From: Alteromonas naphthalenivorans
GTDB lineage: Bacteria; Pseudomonadota; Gammaproteobacteria; Enterobacterales; Alteromonadaceae
Length of the DNA: 64,000 nt
Assembly (NCBI RefSeq): GCF_000213655.1
Contig: NC_015554.1
Span: 744,001 to 808,000, forward strand
Direction: 5' to 3'
Shown: positions 9,694 through 18,916 of the stretch, in pieces
How the letters are laid out: each line of letters begins with the position of its first letter
Numbering within the stretch: the first letter of the stretch is position 1
Translations under genes and position numbers: made by a program
The notes under the pieces: model-generated
Seen by the model: only the letters and a program-made list of their open reading frames with translations
What the model was told of the DNA's origin: nothing
Database searches by the model: none

Positions 9694-10677
9694 TTAAAGT
9701 TGAGAGGTTAGCGCGGCTTGCATGCTAGCGTGCTTTTCAATTGCTTTTCGCTCAATCAAATTAACGATCCGCTCGATTTTTCCTTCATTAAACGTTAATC
9801 CTGCAGCTTCTTGTTCAGGCGTTGCGAATGCAGGAATACCGTTTACTTCAAGAACTACATATTCTTCATGTTCTTGGTCATAAATCACATCAACCCCAGC
9901 GATATCTAACCCGGTAACTTTTGCTGCTTTAATCGCTAGGGCAACTAATTCATCGTTGGGTTCACGGCGAATAACAGAGCCACCACTGGTTACGTTAGTT
10001 TTCCAATCGTCTTTAGGCGCTTGACGCCCGTAACAACCCACAAACTCACCATCAACAATATCGATGCGATAGTCTGTCATGTCGTAATTGATAAAACGTT
10101 CAACGTAGAAGTGAGGAATATTGGTTTGATCCAAAAAGGGGATAAGCATATCTAAAGAACGCTCATCTTCTACTTTAACAATACCCATGCCACCCCAGCC
10201 ATCGGTAGGCTTGTAGACTAAACGTCCACCCCATTCGCGAATGGTATTTTTAAGCATAGGCTTGTCTTTGGTATTACATAGTCGGTAATCAGGCGTGCGA
10301 ATTCCAGCACGAGATAATCGGTGTGATGTACGCAGTTTGTCTTCAGATAACGAAAAAGACTCAAAACTGTTAAGGCACGGAATTGATTCGTTTAATACTT
10401 GATAAAGAAAAACTTGATATGGCGTTTGTTGGCCTGCATTGTATGAAAAGAACGCATCTAATTCCTCCATATTTACGTTGTGACACGTAATGGTTCCGTT
10501 ATGTGCGTTTGCATGGCCTAAGTTAAGATCGGTGATTGCTTCAATATCACGATCTCGCAATTGATTAACGATTTTAGCCTGTATGGCAGTACCACCGCTG
10601 TTGCTGTACATCCACATCCCGACTGTATACTTTGGCACGACTTTTAACCCTATGTTTATGAATCGATGAATTGACAT
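9694..10677 (-). CDS. RimK-like ATP-grasp ligase
   Basis: The 327-residue protein is the first gene of the operon. It shows a complete ATP-grasp core: Lys156 (VYKP), glycine loop GWGGMG at 160-165, Glu193 (YVERF), the YRIDIVDGE strand, Asp263 (GVDVI), and the metal-binding Glu277 and Asn279 in LEVNG. TSGG near 230-233 also fits RimK and lysine-biosynthesis (LysX) ligases, which attach glutamate or another amino acid to a carboxylate. No adjacent LysW-like carrier protein or r-protein S6 gene is seen, so the acceptor is unknown. Unlike the downstream paralogue it keeps all catalytic ligands. Confidence 0.85.
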   Translation of the reverse strand: MSIHRFINIGLKVVPKYTVGMWMYSNSGGTAIQAKIVNQLRDRDIEAITDLNLGHANAHNGTITCHNVNMEELDAFFSYNAGQQTPYQVFLYQVLNESIPCLNSFESFSLSEDKLRTSHRLSRAGIRTPDYRLCNTKDKPMLKNTIREWGGRLVYKPTDGWGGMGIVKVEDERSLDMLIPFLDQTNIPHFYVERFINYDMTDYRIDIVDGEFVGCYGRQAPKDDWKTNVTSGGSVIRREPNDELVALAIKAAKVTGLDIAGVDVIYDQEHEEYVVLEVNGIPAFATPEQEAAGLTFNEGKIERIVNLIERKAIEKHASMQAALTSQL

Positions 10678-10990
10678 TCTGTTCGATTTAAGTAAGAAGA
10701 TTTCTCAAAATAAATTTTTGCACCAAAATGGGTGGTAAATATCTATTTTAGATGAGAAATATGACATATATTAGACTTTAGGGTACGTCTTGGTACGAGG
10801 AGTCCCTCCCAAAAGCGGCGCCATTAAACGGCTAAATTGCAAACTATTCAAGTTTATTTTTTGTTCAAAATTAAATAATTTAGAATTTTGTAATGATAAC
10901 GTTTTAAACGTGTATTCTGTATGTAAATTGGCCTTGATAATCAAGGGCTTCAGCGTAGTTTGCTTTTAATCAATACTTGGAATAAATAGC
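10678..10990. promoter_or_regulatory. divergent control region with two short palindromes
   Basis: This 313-nt AT-rich region lies between the ATP-grasp operon and the M20 gene. It contains a perfect 6-1-6 inverted repeat (ACGTTT, T, AAACGT at 10899-10911) and a perfect 6-3-6 one (CCTTGA, TAA, TCAAGG at 10932-10946), both on the M20 side. They are candidate operators. No matching regulator gene adjoins and no consensus promoter is clear. Confidence 0.4.
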
Positions 10991-12094
10991 ATGAATAGTA
11001 GTCTGGACTTTACCGAACTTGCCACCATTATATCGCTCAATTCTTACACTAAAAATAAAGCGGGTGTAGATCATAATGCTGACATCTTTAATGGGTGGAT
11101 GGAACAGCTTGGGTTTTCTGTTGAAACTCATCGTCGAGAAGAAATAGGTAATCATGTTCACTATCTGTCGAAAAAAAGTGAAGGAGCAAAATTGCTCCTA
11201 CTTGGCCACTTAGATACCGTATTCCCACCTGATACTTTTACGGAATTTCGTGAAGATGATGAATGGATTTACGGCCCAGGTGTATGTGATATGAAAGGCG
11301 GTAACTATATTGCGCTTACCGCACTTCGAAATGTATTTACCGAACAAGGCCACATCGCGAACATAGATATGCTTTTGGTGAGCGATGAAGAAAGTGGCAG
11401 TGACGATAGCAAATTGCTTACCAGCGAATTAGCCAAAGCCTACGATGCCTGTATGGTTTTTGAGGCGGCAGGGCCTGATCACGACGTGGTTATTTCTCGA
11501 AAAGGCATTGCTACCTTTCAAATCGAATTTGAAGGCAAAGGTGCGCATGCGGGTAACCATTATACCGATGGTATTAATGCGAACTTGGCTGCGGCTCATA
11601 TGCTCATTGCACTGACTAACTTAACCGACCTTGAAAAAGGCACTACGGTTAACGCTGGCAAAATGAAAGGTGGCTTAGGTGCAAATACTATTTCCCCTAG
11701 TGCCAGCTTGACAGTAGAAGCACGATTCACCCAATCAGACGAGCGAGACAGAGTGCTGGCAGCGTTTAAAGAAGTTACGCAAAACCCTGCTGTTGAAGGG
11801 GTAAAAGTGGTCGTAACGGGTGGCTTGCAGCGAGACGTCATGCAACCGACAGAAGCGCAAGCTCAGTTTATCGTCGAGTTAGAATCTGTTTTGGGTGCGC
11901 CACTTAAGCTAGAAAAGCGCGGCGGAGTGAGTGATGCGAATGTGGTATCAGCTGCAGGCGTGCCAACCCTCGACGGTTTTGGGCCTTACGGTGATGGCGA
12001 CCACACCATTCATGAACGTGCGAGCAAATCGAGTTTTGAACGCCGTATTAATGAGGTGAGTAAAATACTCGCACATTTTAATGGCGGGAAATAG
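10991..12094 (+). CDS. M20-family zinc carboxypeptidase (CPG2-like)
   Basis: The 367-residue protein matches M20A peptidases of the glutamate carboxypeptidase type: His73 and Asp75 in GHLDT, bridging Asp100 in GPGVCDMKGG, catalytic Glu133 and ligand Glu134 in SDEESGS, Glu158 in FEAAG and a C-terminal His338 in GDGDHT. GKGAHAGN near 182-189 begins the dimerisation domain. There is no signal peptide, so it should act on a cytosolic peptide or an N-acyl amino acid. It diverges from the ATP-grasp/M14 operon across a shared control region. A functional link (ligate, then trim) is inferred from position only. A terminator follows at 12180. Confidence 0.86.
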   Translation: MNSSLDFTELATIISLNSYTKNKAGVDHNADIFNGWMEQLGFSVETHRREEIGNHVHYLSKKSEGAKLLLLGHLDTVFPPDTFTEFREDDEWIYGPGVCDMKGGNYIALTALRNVFTEQGHIANIDMLLVSDEESGSDDSKLLTSELAKAYDACMVFEAAGPDHDVVISRKGIATFQIEFEGKGAHAGNHYTDGINANLAAAHMLIALTNLTDLEKGTTVNAGKMKGGLGANTISPSASLTVEARFTQSDERDRVLAAFKEVTQNPAVEGVKVVVTGGLQRDVMQPTEAQAQFIVELESVLGAPLKLEKRGGVSDANVVSAAGVPTLDGFGPYGDGDHTIHERASKSSFERRINEVSKILAHFNGGK

Positions 12095-12406
12095 GCGCTA
12101 ATTCTGGCGAGTATTTATTATACGGGCCAGAGATATTTCAAGCATAAATAACTAACTGAAAATATTGATACGAATTATGAAAAGCCTGAAATCTATTCTT
12201 CAGGCTTTTTTATATGACCATGGTCAAACCAGCTTTGAAAAATGCTGTCTATCCGTTTATCTGTTCGTTTACCGCATAAATGCCAAGGGTTAACCCAGCC
12301 TTAACCCGTCCTTAAATAGCATGCTCCCATTCTGGATTCGCCGTTCAACTGTGTGAATCTAACCACTTCGGTATTTAACTTAATTAAACGATGGTAGGAC
12401 TCCTTA
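12095..12406. other. intergenic region between M20 gene and RND operon
   Basis: Apart from the intrinsic terminator at 12180-12211, no gene is seen in this 312-nt stretch. It must carry the promoter of the efflux operon, but no convincing -35/-10 pair, SoxR box or TetR-type palindrome was found. Confidence 0.5.
12180..12211 (+). terminator. intrinsic terminator of the M20 gene
   Basis: An 11-bp stem (AAAAGCCTGAA at 12180-12190 pairing with 12199-12209) with an 8-nt loop is followed by T residues. It ends the M20 transcript before the RND operon. Confidence 0.85.
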
Positions 12407-13600
12407 ATGAAGACGTATGCACTGGTCCCGATTGGCCTCTTAATCATAGTGTCGCTGCTTAGTGGCTGTGAAGAACAATCTAGCACGCCCCCAACTGCGC
12501 GTGTTACAGAGGTTTCTTACATTAACGTTACCTCTACCGAGCATAAAATAGATACCAAGCTGCAAGGAAGAGTAACTGCCTCTATGGTGGCTGAGGTACG
12601 CCCTCAAGTGAGCGGTATTATTCAAAAGCGCCTATTCACCGAAGGGCAAATGGTAAAGCAAGGACAAACCTTGTATCAGATAGACCCTGAAACCTACGAA
12701 GCAGCTTATAACGAAGCAAAAGCTACGTTAAACAGTGCAAAAGCAACAGTAGCGACCGCTAAGTTAAAAGATGAGCGCTATGCAAATTTGTTAAAAATCG
12801 AAGGTGTGTCTCAGCAAGATGCTGATGATGCCCACGCTGCTCATTTAGAAGCGAAAGCAAATATAGAGATGTACGAAGCCGCATTGGAAACCGCCAGAAT
12901 CAATCTTGAATATACCAAAGTGCTTGCGCCTATATCGGGGCATATTGGGATTTCTACCGTTACCCAAGGCGCGTTAGTGACAGCCCAGCAAGACACTGCA
13001 TTGGCCACTATTCGAACGTTAGATCCTATTTATGTAGATATGACCAAAAATAGTAAAGCGCTGCTTAAACTACGCAAACTTATGCGTGAAAATAATATTA
13101 AAGAAGGCACAACTGACGTGGCATTAACGTTAGAAGACGGCAGCGACTATGAACTCGCCGGTGAATTAAAGATGCAAGAAGTGGCGGTTGACGCTTCTAC
13201 CGGCGCGGTGACGCTACGTGCTGAATTCTCTAACCCTGACGGTTTACTACTACCAGGTATGTTTGTACGTGCCACAGTAAGTGAAGCGGTAGACGAAAAC
13301 GCAATATTGGTTCCTCAGCAAGGTATTTATCACGAAGCGACCGGTGCAGCGTTTGCGTACGTAATTAACCAAGACAACCAAGTTGAAAAGCGCATAGTTG
13401 AAACCATTAATGCGGTAGGTAACAAATGGCTGTTAGATAACGGGCTATCGGTGAATGAAAAATTGCTGGTAGAAGGCTCGGGTAAAGTCGCGCCAGGTAG
13501 CACGGTGAAGCCAGTTCAAGTTGAAATGAACAGTGCGGGTACTATGGTAACGGTGGTGGATTCAAATGCTACTAATGTCTCTAGTTTAGGGAGCAAGTAA
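12407..13600 (+). CDS. RND efflux periplasmic adaptor lipoprotein (AcrA/MexA type)
   Basis: The 397-residue membrane-fusion protein starts with a lipoprotein signal (LLSGC, lipidated Cys21). It then has the AcrA pattern: barrel-sandwich half-motif VRPQVSGIIQKRLFTEGQMV near 64-83, a helical hairpin (about 95-165), the second lipoyl half near APISGHIGISTV, and beta-barrel and membrane-proximal domains. It bridges the inner-membrane permease and outer-membrane channel. The permease gene follows after 3 nt, so this is the first gene of a three-gene operon. No regulator gene adjoins it on either side. Confidence 0.93.
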   Translation: MKTYALVPIGLLIIVSLLSGCEEQSSTPPTARVTEVSYINVTSTEHKIDTKLQGRVTASMVAEVRPQVSGIIQKRLFTEGQMVKQGQTLYQIDPETYEAAYNEAKATLNSAKATVATAKLKDERYANLLKIEGVSQQDADDAHAAHLEAKANIEMYEAALETARINLEYTKVLAPISGHIGISTVTQGALVTAQQDTALATIRTLDPIYVDMTKNSKALLKLRKLMRENNIKEGTTDVALTLEDGSDYELAGELKMQEVAVDASTGAVTLRAEFSNPDGLLLPGMFVRATVSEAVDENAILVPQQGIYHEATGAAFAYVINQDNQVEKRIVETINAVGNKWLLDNGLSVNEKLLVEGSGKVAPGSTVKPVQVEMNSAGTMVTVVDSNATNVSSLGSK

Positions 13601-13603
13601 TTC

Positions 13604-16600
13604 ATGTTAGCGCGCTTTTTTATCGATCGCCCCGTTTTCGCGTGGGTAATTTCCATCATTATCATGCTTGCAGGTATTGCTTCTATTATGTCGCTACCTG
13701 TAGCGCAGTACCCTAGTATAGCGCCCCCCGTCATCAGTGTGAGTACCACCTACACAGGGGCAGATGCTGAAACCGTAGAAAATAGTGTTACCCAAATATT
13801 AGAGCAGCAACTTACTGGTCTTGATGGTTTGTTGTATTTCTCATCGTCGAGTACTTCAGATGGTGGCGCCTCGGTTAATATTACGTTTGAGCAAGGTACT
13901 GACTCAGATTACGCGCAAGTTCAAGTGCAAAATAAGGTAGAGCAAGTTAATTCTCGTTTCCCTGAGTCGGTTCAATCTCAAGGGGTTACTGTGACTAAGT
14001 CGAATACCGACTTTTTGTTAGTCACCGCCGTTTATGATTCTACTGATACGGTGTCAGCATTTGATATTTCTGATTACATTTCTTCGAACATGCAAGACTC
14101 TATTGCTCGAATTGAAGGCGTGGGAGACACCCGTGTGTTTGGTTCAGAATACGCCATGCGCATTTGGTTAGATCCAACCAAGCTTGCAGCTTATGAGCTT
14201 ATGCCATCGGATATTACCAGTGCACTTGGTGCGCAAAACATTCAGGTGCCTGCGGGAAATATTGGTGCTATTCCATCAGCAGACAGCCAAGAATTAAATG
14301 CCACGGTAACCGCGCAGTCGATGATGTCTACCCCAGAGCAGTTCCGCAATATTATTGTGAAATACGATGCAACGGGCGCAAATGTCTTATTAAGCGATGT
14401 GGCAAGAGTAGAGATTGGTAGCGAAAGTTACTCGGCTATCCCTCGTCTGAACGGCCACCCGGCTTCGGGTATAGCGGTTATGTTGTCGCCAGGTGCTAAT
14501 GCCTTAGATACGGCAACACGGGTTAAAGAAAAAGTGGCTCAGCTTGCGACTAACTTACCGGATGGTTATGAAGTTACGTTTCCGCGAGACAGCACTGACT
14601 TCATTAAAATTTCGATTAACGAAGTAGTACATACGCTCGCTGAAGCGGTTGTACTGGTCGTATTGGTTATGTGGCTATTTTTGCAAAATTGGCGTGCCAC
14701 GCTTATTCCAGCCATTGCGGTACCGGTTGTATTGCTAGGTACCTTTGGCGTGCTCTCTGCCTTTGGCTTTTCCATTAATACCCTAACCATGTTTGGTATT
14801 GTACTTTCAATCGGGCTCTTGGTTGATGACGCCATTGTGGTGGTAGAAAACGTCGAGCGATTAATGGAAGAAGACAACCTGTCGCCACGAGAGGCCACCA
14901 TAAAATCCATGTCAGAAATTACGGGTGCGCTTATCGGCATAGCCGTTGTATTGTCAGCAGTGTTCTTGCCTATGGCCTTTTTCGGCGGCTCAATAGGCGT
15001 TATTTATAAACAGTTTTCGGTAGCCATTGTATCGTCAATGATATTGTCGGTAATTGTGGCGTTAACCCTAAGCCCTACGCTATGTGCAAGCTTGCTCAAA
15101 CATAAAACGCCTAGCGAAAAGCATGGTGATAAATTAGGAAAAAGCGAAAGCAAAGGCAAAAGACAAAGCTTCTTTGGTTGGTTTAACACCAAGTTTGATA
15201 ATATGAGCAATGCCTACGCAGGTCGAGTAGGGTGTATGGTCAATCAAAAAGTGCGCTGGATGATTGTGTACGCGGTAATCATTGGTGTACTAGGCGTGCT
15301 AATAGTACGTATGCCTACCGGTTTCTTACCGCAAGAAGACCAAGGCAGTGTGATGTTTCAGGTTAACCTTCCTCCTGGCGCTTCAATAAAACGTACCCGT
15401 GCGGTAGGCGAACAAGTCACCGACTATTTAATGACAGAAGAAACCAATACGGTTATTCGCGCCTTCTCTATTTCAGGGTTTAACTTCTCCGGAAGTGGTC
15501 AAAATGCGGGCATGGGATTTGTCTCTTTATCGCCTTGGGACGATCGTACCGAAGATGATGAAAGTGCCGATGCCCTTATTAATCGCATGAATAAAAATCT
15601 ATCGACTATTCGCGATGCTAACGTTTTTGCATTGTCGCAGCCGGTAATACAAGGGTTAGGGCAAAGTAATGGCTTTACCTTTGAGCTTCAAGCGGCTGCG
15701 GGTACTAGCCGTGATGAGCTAACGTCATTGAAAAGTGAATTGCTAAATAAAGCCCGTCAAAATGAGTTGTTTGTAGGTATTCGTGATGGTGCATTGAGCG
15801 ACACGCCACAGCTTAAAATTGATATTGATAATGGTAAGGCGACGGCTCTGGGCGTATCGCTATCAGATGTGGCCGATACGCTCACTTCTGCGTGGGCTGG
15901 TTCGTACGTGAATGACTTTATAGACGATGGCCGCGTGAAGAAAGTGTACATCGAAAGTGATGCGCAATACCGCTCTAAACCTGAAGATTTAAATGAATGG
16001 TATGTGCGAGGCACTAACGCCGATGGTGAAACTACCATGACGTCATTTGAAGCCTTTAGCTCGTCGTCTTGGTCTAGCGCACCGCAAAGTTTATCGCGCT
16101 TTAATGGTATTGCGTCGTACCAAATTCAAGGTGCTGCCGCTAGTGGCGTGAGTTCGGGCCAAGCCATGGCTGAAATGGAAAGGTTGGCTGATGAAGTTGG
16201 TCAGGGCAAACTAACCTACGCGTGGAGTGGGTTGTCTTATCAAGAAAAGCTTTCAAGCGGTCAGTCATCTACCTTGTACGCCATTTCAATTTTGGTAGTG
16301 TTCTTAGCATTAGCTGCCTTGTATGAAAGTTGGTCGGTGCCATTCTCGGTGATTATGGTTATTCCATTGGGCGTTGTAGGTGCGGCCCTTGCGTCCACCA
16401 TGCGAGGGTTGGATAACGATATATATTTCCAAGTCGCGTTGTTAACGACTATAGGTCTTGCCGCTAAAAACGCCATATTAATTGTGGAATTTGCGGAAGC
16501 CTCATATCAAAAAGGAATGTCATTAATTGATGCGGCAGTCAATGCAGCGAAGCTGAGGTTGCGCCCGATTATTATGACGTCGTTAGCCTTTATGTTCGGT

Positions 16601-16846
16601 ATATTGCCTTTGGCTATTTCATCGGGTGCTGGAGCAAACAGCCGTATATCAATTGGAACAGGAATTATTGGCGGAACATTTACGGCAACAGTACTCGGTA
16701 TATTTTTAGTGCCTATGTTCTTCGTATTAGTACGAGGGTTATTCCCAAAACGTCGTACTATTTACAATAATGATGGAAGCGAAGTAGGTGGTGAGCAAAC
16801 GGCGGGGGCTGTAAGTACTAAGCAGTTGGAGAATGGCCATGATTAA
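13604..16846 (+). CDS. RND multidrug efflux permease (AcrB/MexB, HAE1 family)
   Basis: The 1080-residue inner-membrane proton antiporter has the HAE1 layout: TM1 near 12-30, a large periplasmic porter loop (with GLLYFSSSS and the IEGVGDTRVFG segment), TM2-6, a cytosolic linker, TM7, a second periplasmic loop and TM8-12. The proton-relay acidic pair is Asp408/Asp409 in GLLVDDAIVVVEN, and the matching Lys of TM10 is in GLAAKNAILIVEF. A central charged insert (about 500-525, rich in Lys and Ser) is longer than in AcrB. It exports hydrophobic compounds from periplasm and membrane; the substrates cannot be read from sequence. The gene overlaps the outer-membrane factor gene. Confidence 0.94.
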   Translation: MLARFFIDRPVFAWVISIIIMLAGIASIMSLPVAQYPSIAPPVISVSTTYTGADAETVENSVTQILEQQLTGLDGLLYFSSSSTSDGGASVNITFEQGTDSDYAQVQVQNKVEQVNSRFPESVQSQGVTVTKSNTDFLLVTAVYDSTDTVSAFDISDYISSNMQDSIARIEGVGDTRVFGSEYAMRIWLDPTKLAAYELMPSDITSALGAQNIQVPAGNIGAIPSADSQELNATVTAQSMMSTPEQFRNIIVKYDATGANVLLSDVARVEIGSESYSAIPRLNGHPASGIAVMLSPGANALDTATRVKEKVAQLATNLPDGYEVTFPRDSTDFIKISINEVVHTLAEAVVLVVLVMWLFLQNWRATLIPAIAVPVVLLGTFGVLSAFGFSINTLTMFGIVLSIGLLVDDAIVVVENVERLMEEDNLSPREATIKSMSEITGALIGIAVVLSAVFLPMAFFGGSIGVIYKQFSVAIVSSMILSVIVALTLSPTLCASLLKHKTPSEKHGDKLGKSESKGKRQSFFGWFNTKFDNMSNAYAGRVGCMVNQKVRWMIVYAVIIGVLGVLIVRMPTGFLPQEDQGSVMFQVNLPPGASIKRTRAVGEQVTDYLMTEETNTVIRAFSISGFNFSGSGQNAGMGFVSLSPWDDRTEDDESADALINRMNKNLSTIRDANVFALSQPVIQGLGQSNGFTFELQAAAGTSRDELTSLKSELLNKARQNELFVGIRDGALSDTPQLKIDIDNGKATALGVSLSDVADTLTSAWAGSYVNDFIDDGRVKKVYIESDAQYRSKPEDLNEWYVRGTNADGETTMTSFEAFSSSSWSSAPQSLSRFNGIASYQIQGAAASGVSSGQAMAEMERLADEVGQGKLTYAWSGLSYQEKLSSGQSSTLYAISILVVFLALAALYESWSVPFSVIMVIPLGVVGAALASTMRGLDNDIYFQVALLTTIGLAAKNAILIVEFAEASYQKGMSLIDAAVNAAKLRLRPIIMTSLAFMFGILPLAISSGAGANSRISIGTGIIGGTFTATVLGIFLVPMFFVLVRGLFPKRRTIYNNDGSEVGGEQTAGAVSTKQLENGHD

Positions 16847-18326
16847 TTTTCCTATAATGAAACGCTTATCCTCAAACCTTACTTTTACACGCAGCGTTAG
16901 GCTGTTGCCTATCGCCGCGGCAATTGTGCTAGCGGGTTGCAGTTCAATGGCGCCAGAGTATGAGCGTTCCAATTCATCGGTTGCCAATGAATGGCAATTC
17001 GAAGCCATAGAGAAAACCGTAGAGGACACTCAAGGGTTGTCCTCGCAACAAGCCTTAGATATACCGTGGAAAGACTTTATAAAAGATGAGCGTTTAGAAC
17101 AGGTCATCGATTTAGCGCTAAGCAGTAATCGAAGCCTGCGAGAAACTATTGCAGATGTAGAGTCGGCCAGGGCAACTTACCGTATTCAGCGGTCAGACTT
17201 ATTTCCTGATGTAAATGTGAGTTTAAGTGGCGATCGCACCAAGTACTCAACCGGTGAAATTGACACAACATACGAAGCTCAAGCGGGATTCAGCAGTTAC
17301 GAGCTAGACTTATTTGGTAAAAATCGCAGTTTATCTGAAGCTGAAATGGAAACTTATTTAGCCAGCAGTGAAACGGCCAAGGCAGCAAAAATTTCCCTTA
17401 TTGGTGAAGTTGCCAATGCGTGGTTAACCTTAGCGGCCGATAGTAATCTACTAAGCCTAGCGGAAGAAACGGCCAGTAACGCTAAACAAGCCATGGATAT
17501 TACGAATAAACGTTTATCCTACGGTGTTGATTCACGTATAGATGTAGCGAGTGCTGAAACCATTTATTACAACGCACGTTCTGACATAGCTAGCTATAAA
17601 ACCCAAGTGGAGCAAGACAAAAATGCGCTGCGCTTGTTAGTGGGTGAGAAATTTGATGACAGTTTGCTTGCTTATACCTTGCCTGCTGACTCCTATGGAG
17701 GAAGTGACAGCTTGGTGACGGATGTGCCTGCGGGAGTGTCGTCAGACGTATTGTTAGTGCGACCTGATGTGTTATCTGCTGAGCATGATTTGAAATCGGC
17801 TAATGCGAATATTGGTGCGGCACGCGCAGCGTTCTTCCCTACCATATCGCTTACTGCGACGGGCGGGCTTGCCAGCTCAGTGTTATCGGATATTTTCAGT
17901 GGCGGTGCCAGTTCAATTTGGAGCATAGCGCCTAGCATTAGCTTGCCCATATTTGATGGTGGTGAGAACAAGGCAAACTTGGCCTACAGTGAAGCCCAGC
18001 AGCAGAAGTACTTAGCCGCCTATGAATATGCCATTCAAAGTGCGTTTACCGAAGTTGCTGATGCATTGGCAAGACGAGCGACTATTCGAGATCAACTCGA
18101 TGCTGAAGATGCCTTGGTTGAAGCTTCAACACGAAGCTATGAGTTGTCTTTAGCAAGGTATGAAAATGGTGTAGATAGTTTTCAGACTGCATTGGAATCG
18201 CAGCGAACTATGTATAGCGCTAAGCAGTCGCTTATTACCACTCGCCAAGCCGAACTATCAAACCGCCTAACACTTTATAAAGTGTTAGGCGGTGGGTTAG
18301 CGCACACCGAGGGCGAAGCAAAATAA
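16839..18326 (+). CDS. RND outer-membrane factor lipoprotein (OprM/NodT family)
   Basis: This is the TolC-like exit duct of the pump, with two OEP repeats and a lipobox (LAGC) after a basic signal sequence. An ATG at 16833 is also in frame, but the TTGGAG ribosome-binding site (16826-16831) lies only 1 nt from it and 7 nt from the ATG at 16839, so 16839 is preferred. The gene overlaps the permease stop (16846), showing translational coupling. The family-typical ARAAFFPTISL segment is near residue 325. The transcript runs into the inverted repeat at 18340-18385. Confidence 0.9.
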   Translation: MINFPIMKRLSSNLTFTRSVRLLPIAAAIVLAGCSSMAPEYERSNSSVANEWQFEAIEKTVEDTQGLSSQQALDIPWKDFIKDERLEQVIDLALSSNRSLRETIADVESARATYRIQRSDLFPDVNVSLSGDRTKYSTGEIDTTYEAQAGFSSYELDLFGKNRSLSEAEMETYLASSETAKAAKISLIGEVANAWLTLAADSNLLSLAEETASNAKQAMDITNKRLSYGVDSRIDVASAETIYYNARSDIASYKTQVEQDKNALRLLVGEKFDDSLLAYTLPADSYGGSDSLVTDVPAGVSSDVLLVRPDVLSAEHDLKSANANIGAARAAFFPTISLTATGGLASSVLSDIFSGGASSIWSIAPSISLPIFDGGENKANLAYSEAQQQKYLAAYEYAIQSAFTEVADALARRATIRDQLDAEDALVEASTRSYELSLARYENGVDSFQTALESQRTMYSAKQSLITTRQAELSNRLTLYKVLGGGLAHTEGEAK

Positions 18327-18385
18327 AAATGAGGTCATAAAAAATGAGGTCAAAGTACATTTTAATTAACTTTGACCCCATTTTT
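18325..18385. repeat. REP-like inverted repeat with an extra half copy
   Basis: Left arm AAAAATGAGGTCAAAGT (18340-18356) pairs with ACTTTGACCCCATTTTT (18369-18385), 16 of 17 positions, around a 12-nt AT-rich loop. A second copy of the start of the left arm (AAAAATGAGGTCA, 18325-18337) precedes it and overlaps the stop of the outer-membrane factor gene. The GGGGTCA.AGT core resembles REP-type palindromes scattered in gammaproteobacterial genomes. It may also act as a terminator for both convergent genes. Confidence 0.6.
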
Positions 18386-18406
18386 CCATTTTCTTACCAC
18401 AGCTGC

Positions 18407-18814
18407 TTAGCTGGTATACGATACTACTTCGGCTTCAAGTCCTTCGCCAAGCATGAAATAAAAACGTCTTCCTGGTTCATAATCCCCATGGTTGTATGTA
18501 TTAAAACCTAAGGTAAATACTTTCTTTTCAACATCATCTAAATTCTCGACCACAATACCTAAATGATTAATATGAGCTGGGGTAGTGTGATCAAATGTAT
18601 TTTCACCGAGTTCAATTTTTGAAATATGGTTAAACTGCTTCGGTTTGTACAGTGCCAAATAAGCGCTATCTGTGCCGACATGTACCGTATAGCCATCATC
18701 TTTGGCAGGGCCGCTCCAACGAATATGCCAGTCAAATAGTTCACATAATGTGTTCGCGATGGCATCTGGATCCTTGACCGTAATGTTAGCGTGTTCAAGT
18801 ATAGCCGGTTGCAT
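18407..18814 (-). CDS. VOC-family protein (glyoxalase/bleomycin resistance-like)
   Basis: The 135-residue protein has the two beta-alpha-beta-beta-beta modules of the vicinal-oxygen-chelate fold. Possible metal ligands are His8 (EHANI), a histidine in the INHLGIVVEN strand and a glutamate in the closing GLEAEVVSY strand. Such proteins include glyoxalases, dioxygenases and drug-binding resistance proteins; the substrate is not clear. It diverges from soxR, and a SoxR-box-like palindrome lies 58-75 nt upstream, suggesting induction by redox-cycling compounds. Confidence 0.8.
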   Translation of the reverse strand: MQPAILEHANITVKDPDAIANTLCELFDWHIRWSGPAKDDGYTVHVGTDSAYLALYKPKQFNHISKIELGENTFDHTTPAHINHLGIVVENLDDVEKKVFTLGFNTYNHGDYEPGRRFYFMLGEGLEAEVVSYTS

Positions 18815-18871
18815 AGTGTTTCCTTATTGATTAAATGGGGTTATGGATTAATCGTTAGAAACAGCTTAATA

Positions 18872-18889
18872 TCTCAAGCTAACTTTAGA
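18872..18889. promoter_or_regulatory. SoxR-box-like operator between the VOC gene and soxR
   Basis: TCTCAAGCTAACTTTAGA matches the E. coli soxS operator CCTCAAGTTAACTTGAGG at 14 of 18 positions. It lies in the space shared by the VOC gene and soxR. On the VOC strand a TTGATC hexamer lies immediately upstream of the operator, and an AT-rich stretch downstream allows the long (about 19-bp) spacer typical of MerR-family promoters. Confidence 0.7.
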
Positions 18890-18916
18890 TCAAGCATTAA
18901 GTTTAACTTTTTTAAA

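Noticed and set aside
12212..12406. Possible SoxR box or repressor palindrome before the RND operon
   Set aside because: No stretch there matches the SoxR operator and no good palindrome was found.
18791..18916. N-terminal extension of the soxR frame by 42 residues
   Set aside because: The extension has no similarity to MerR proteins, covers the SoxR box, and the internal ATG gives the normal SoxR length.
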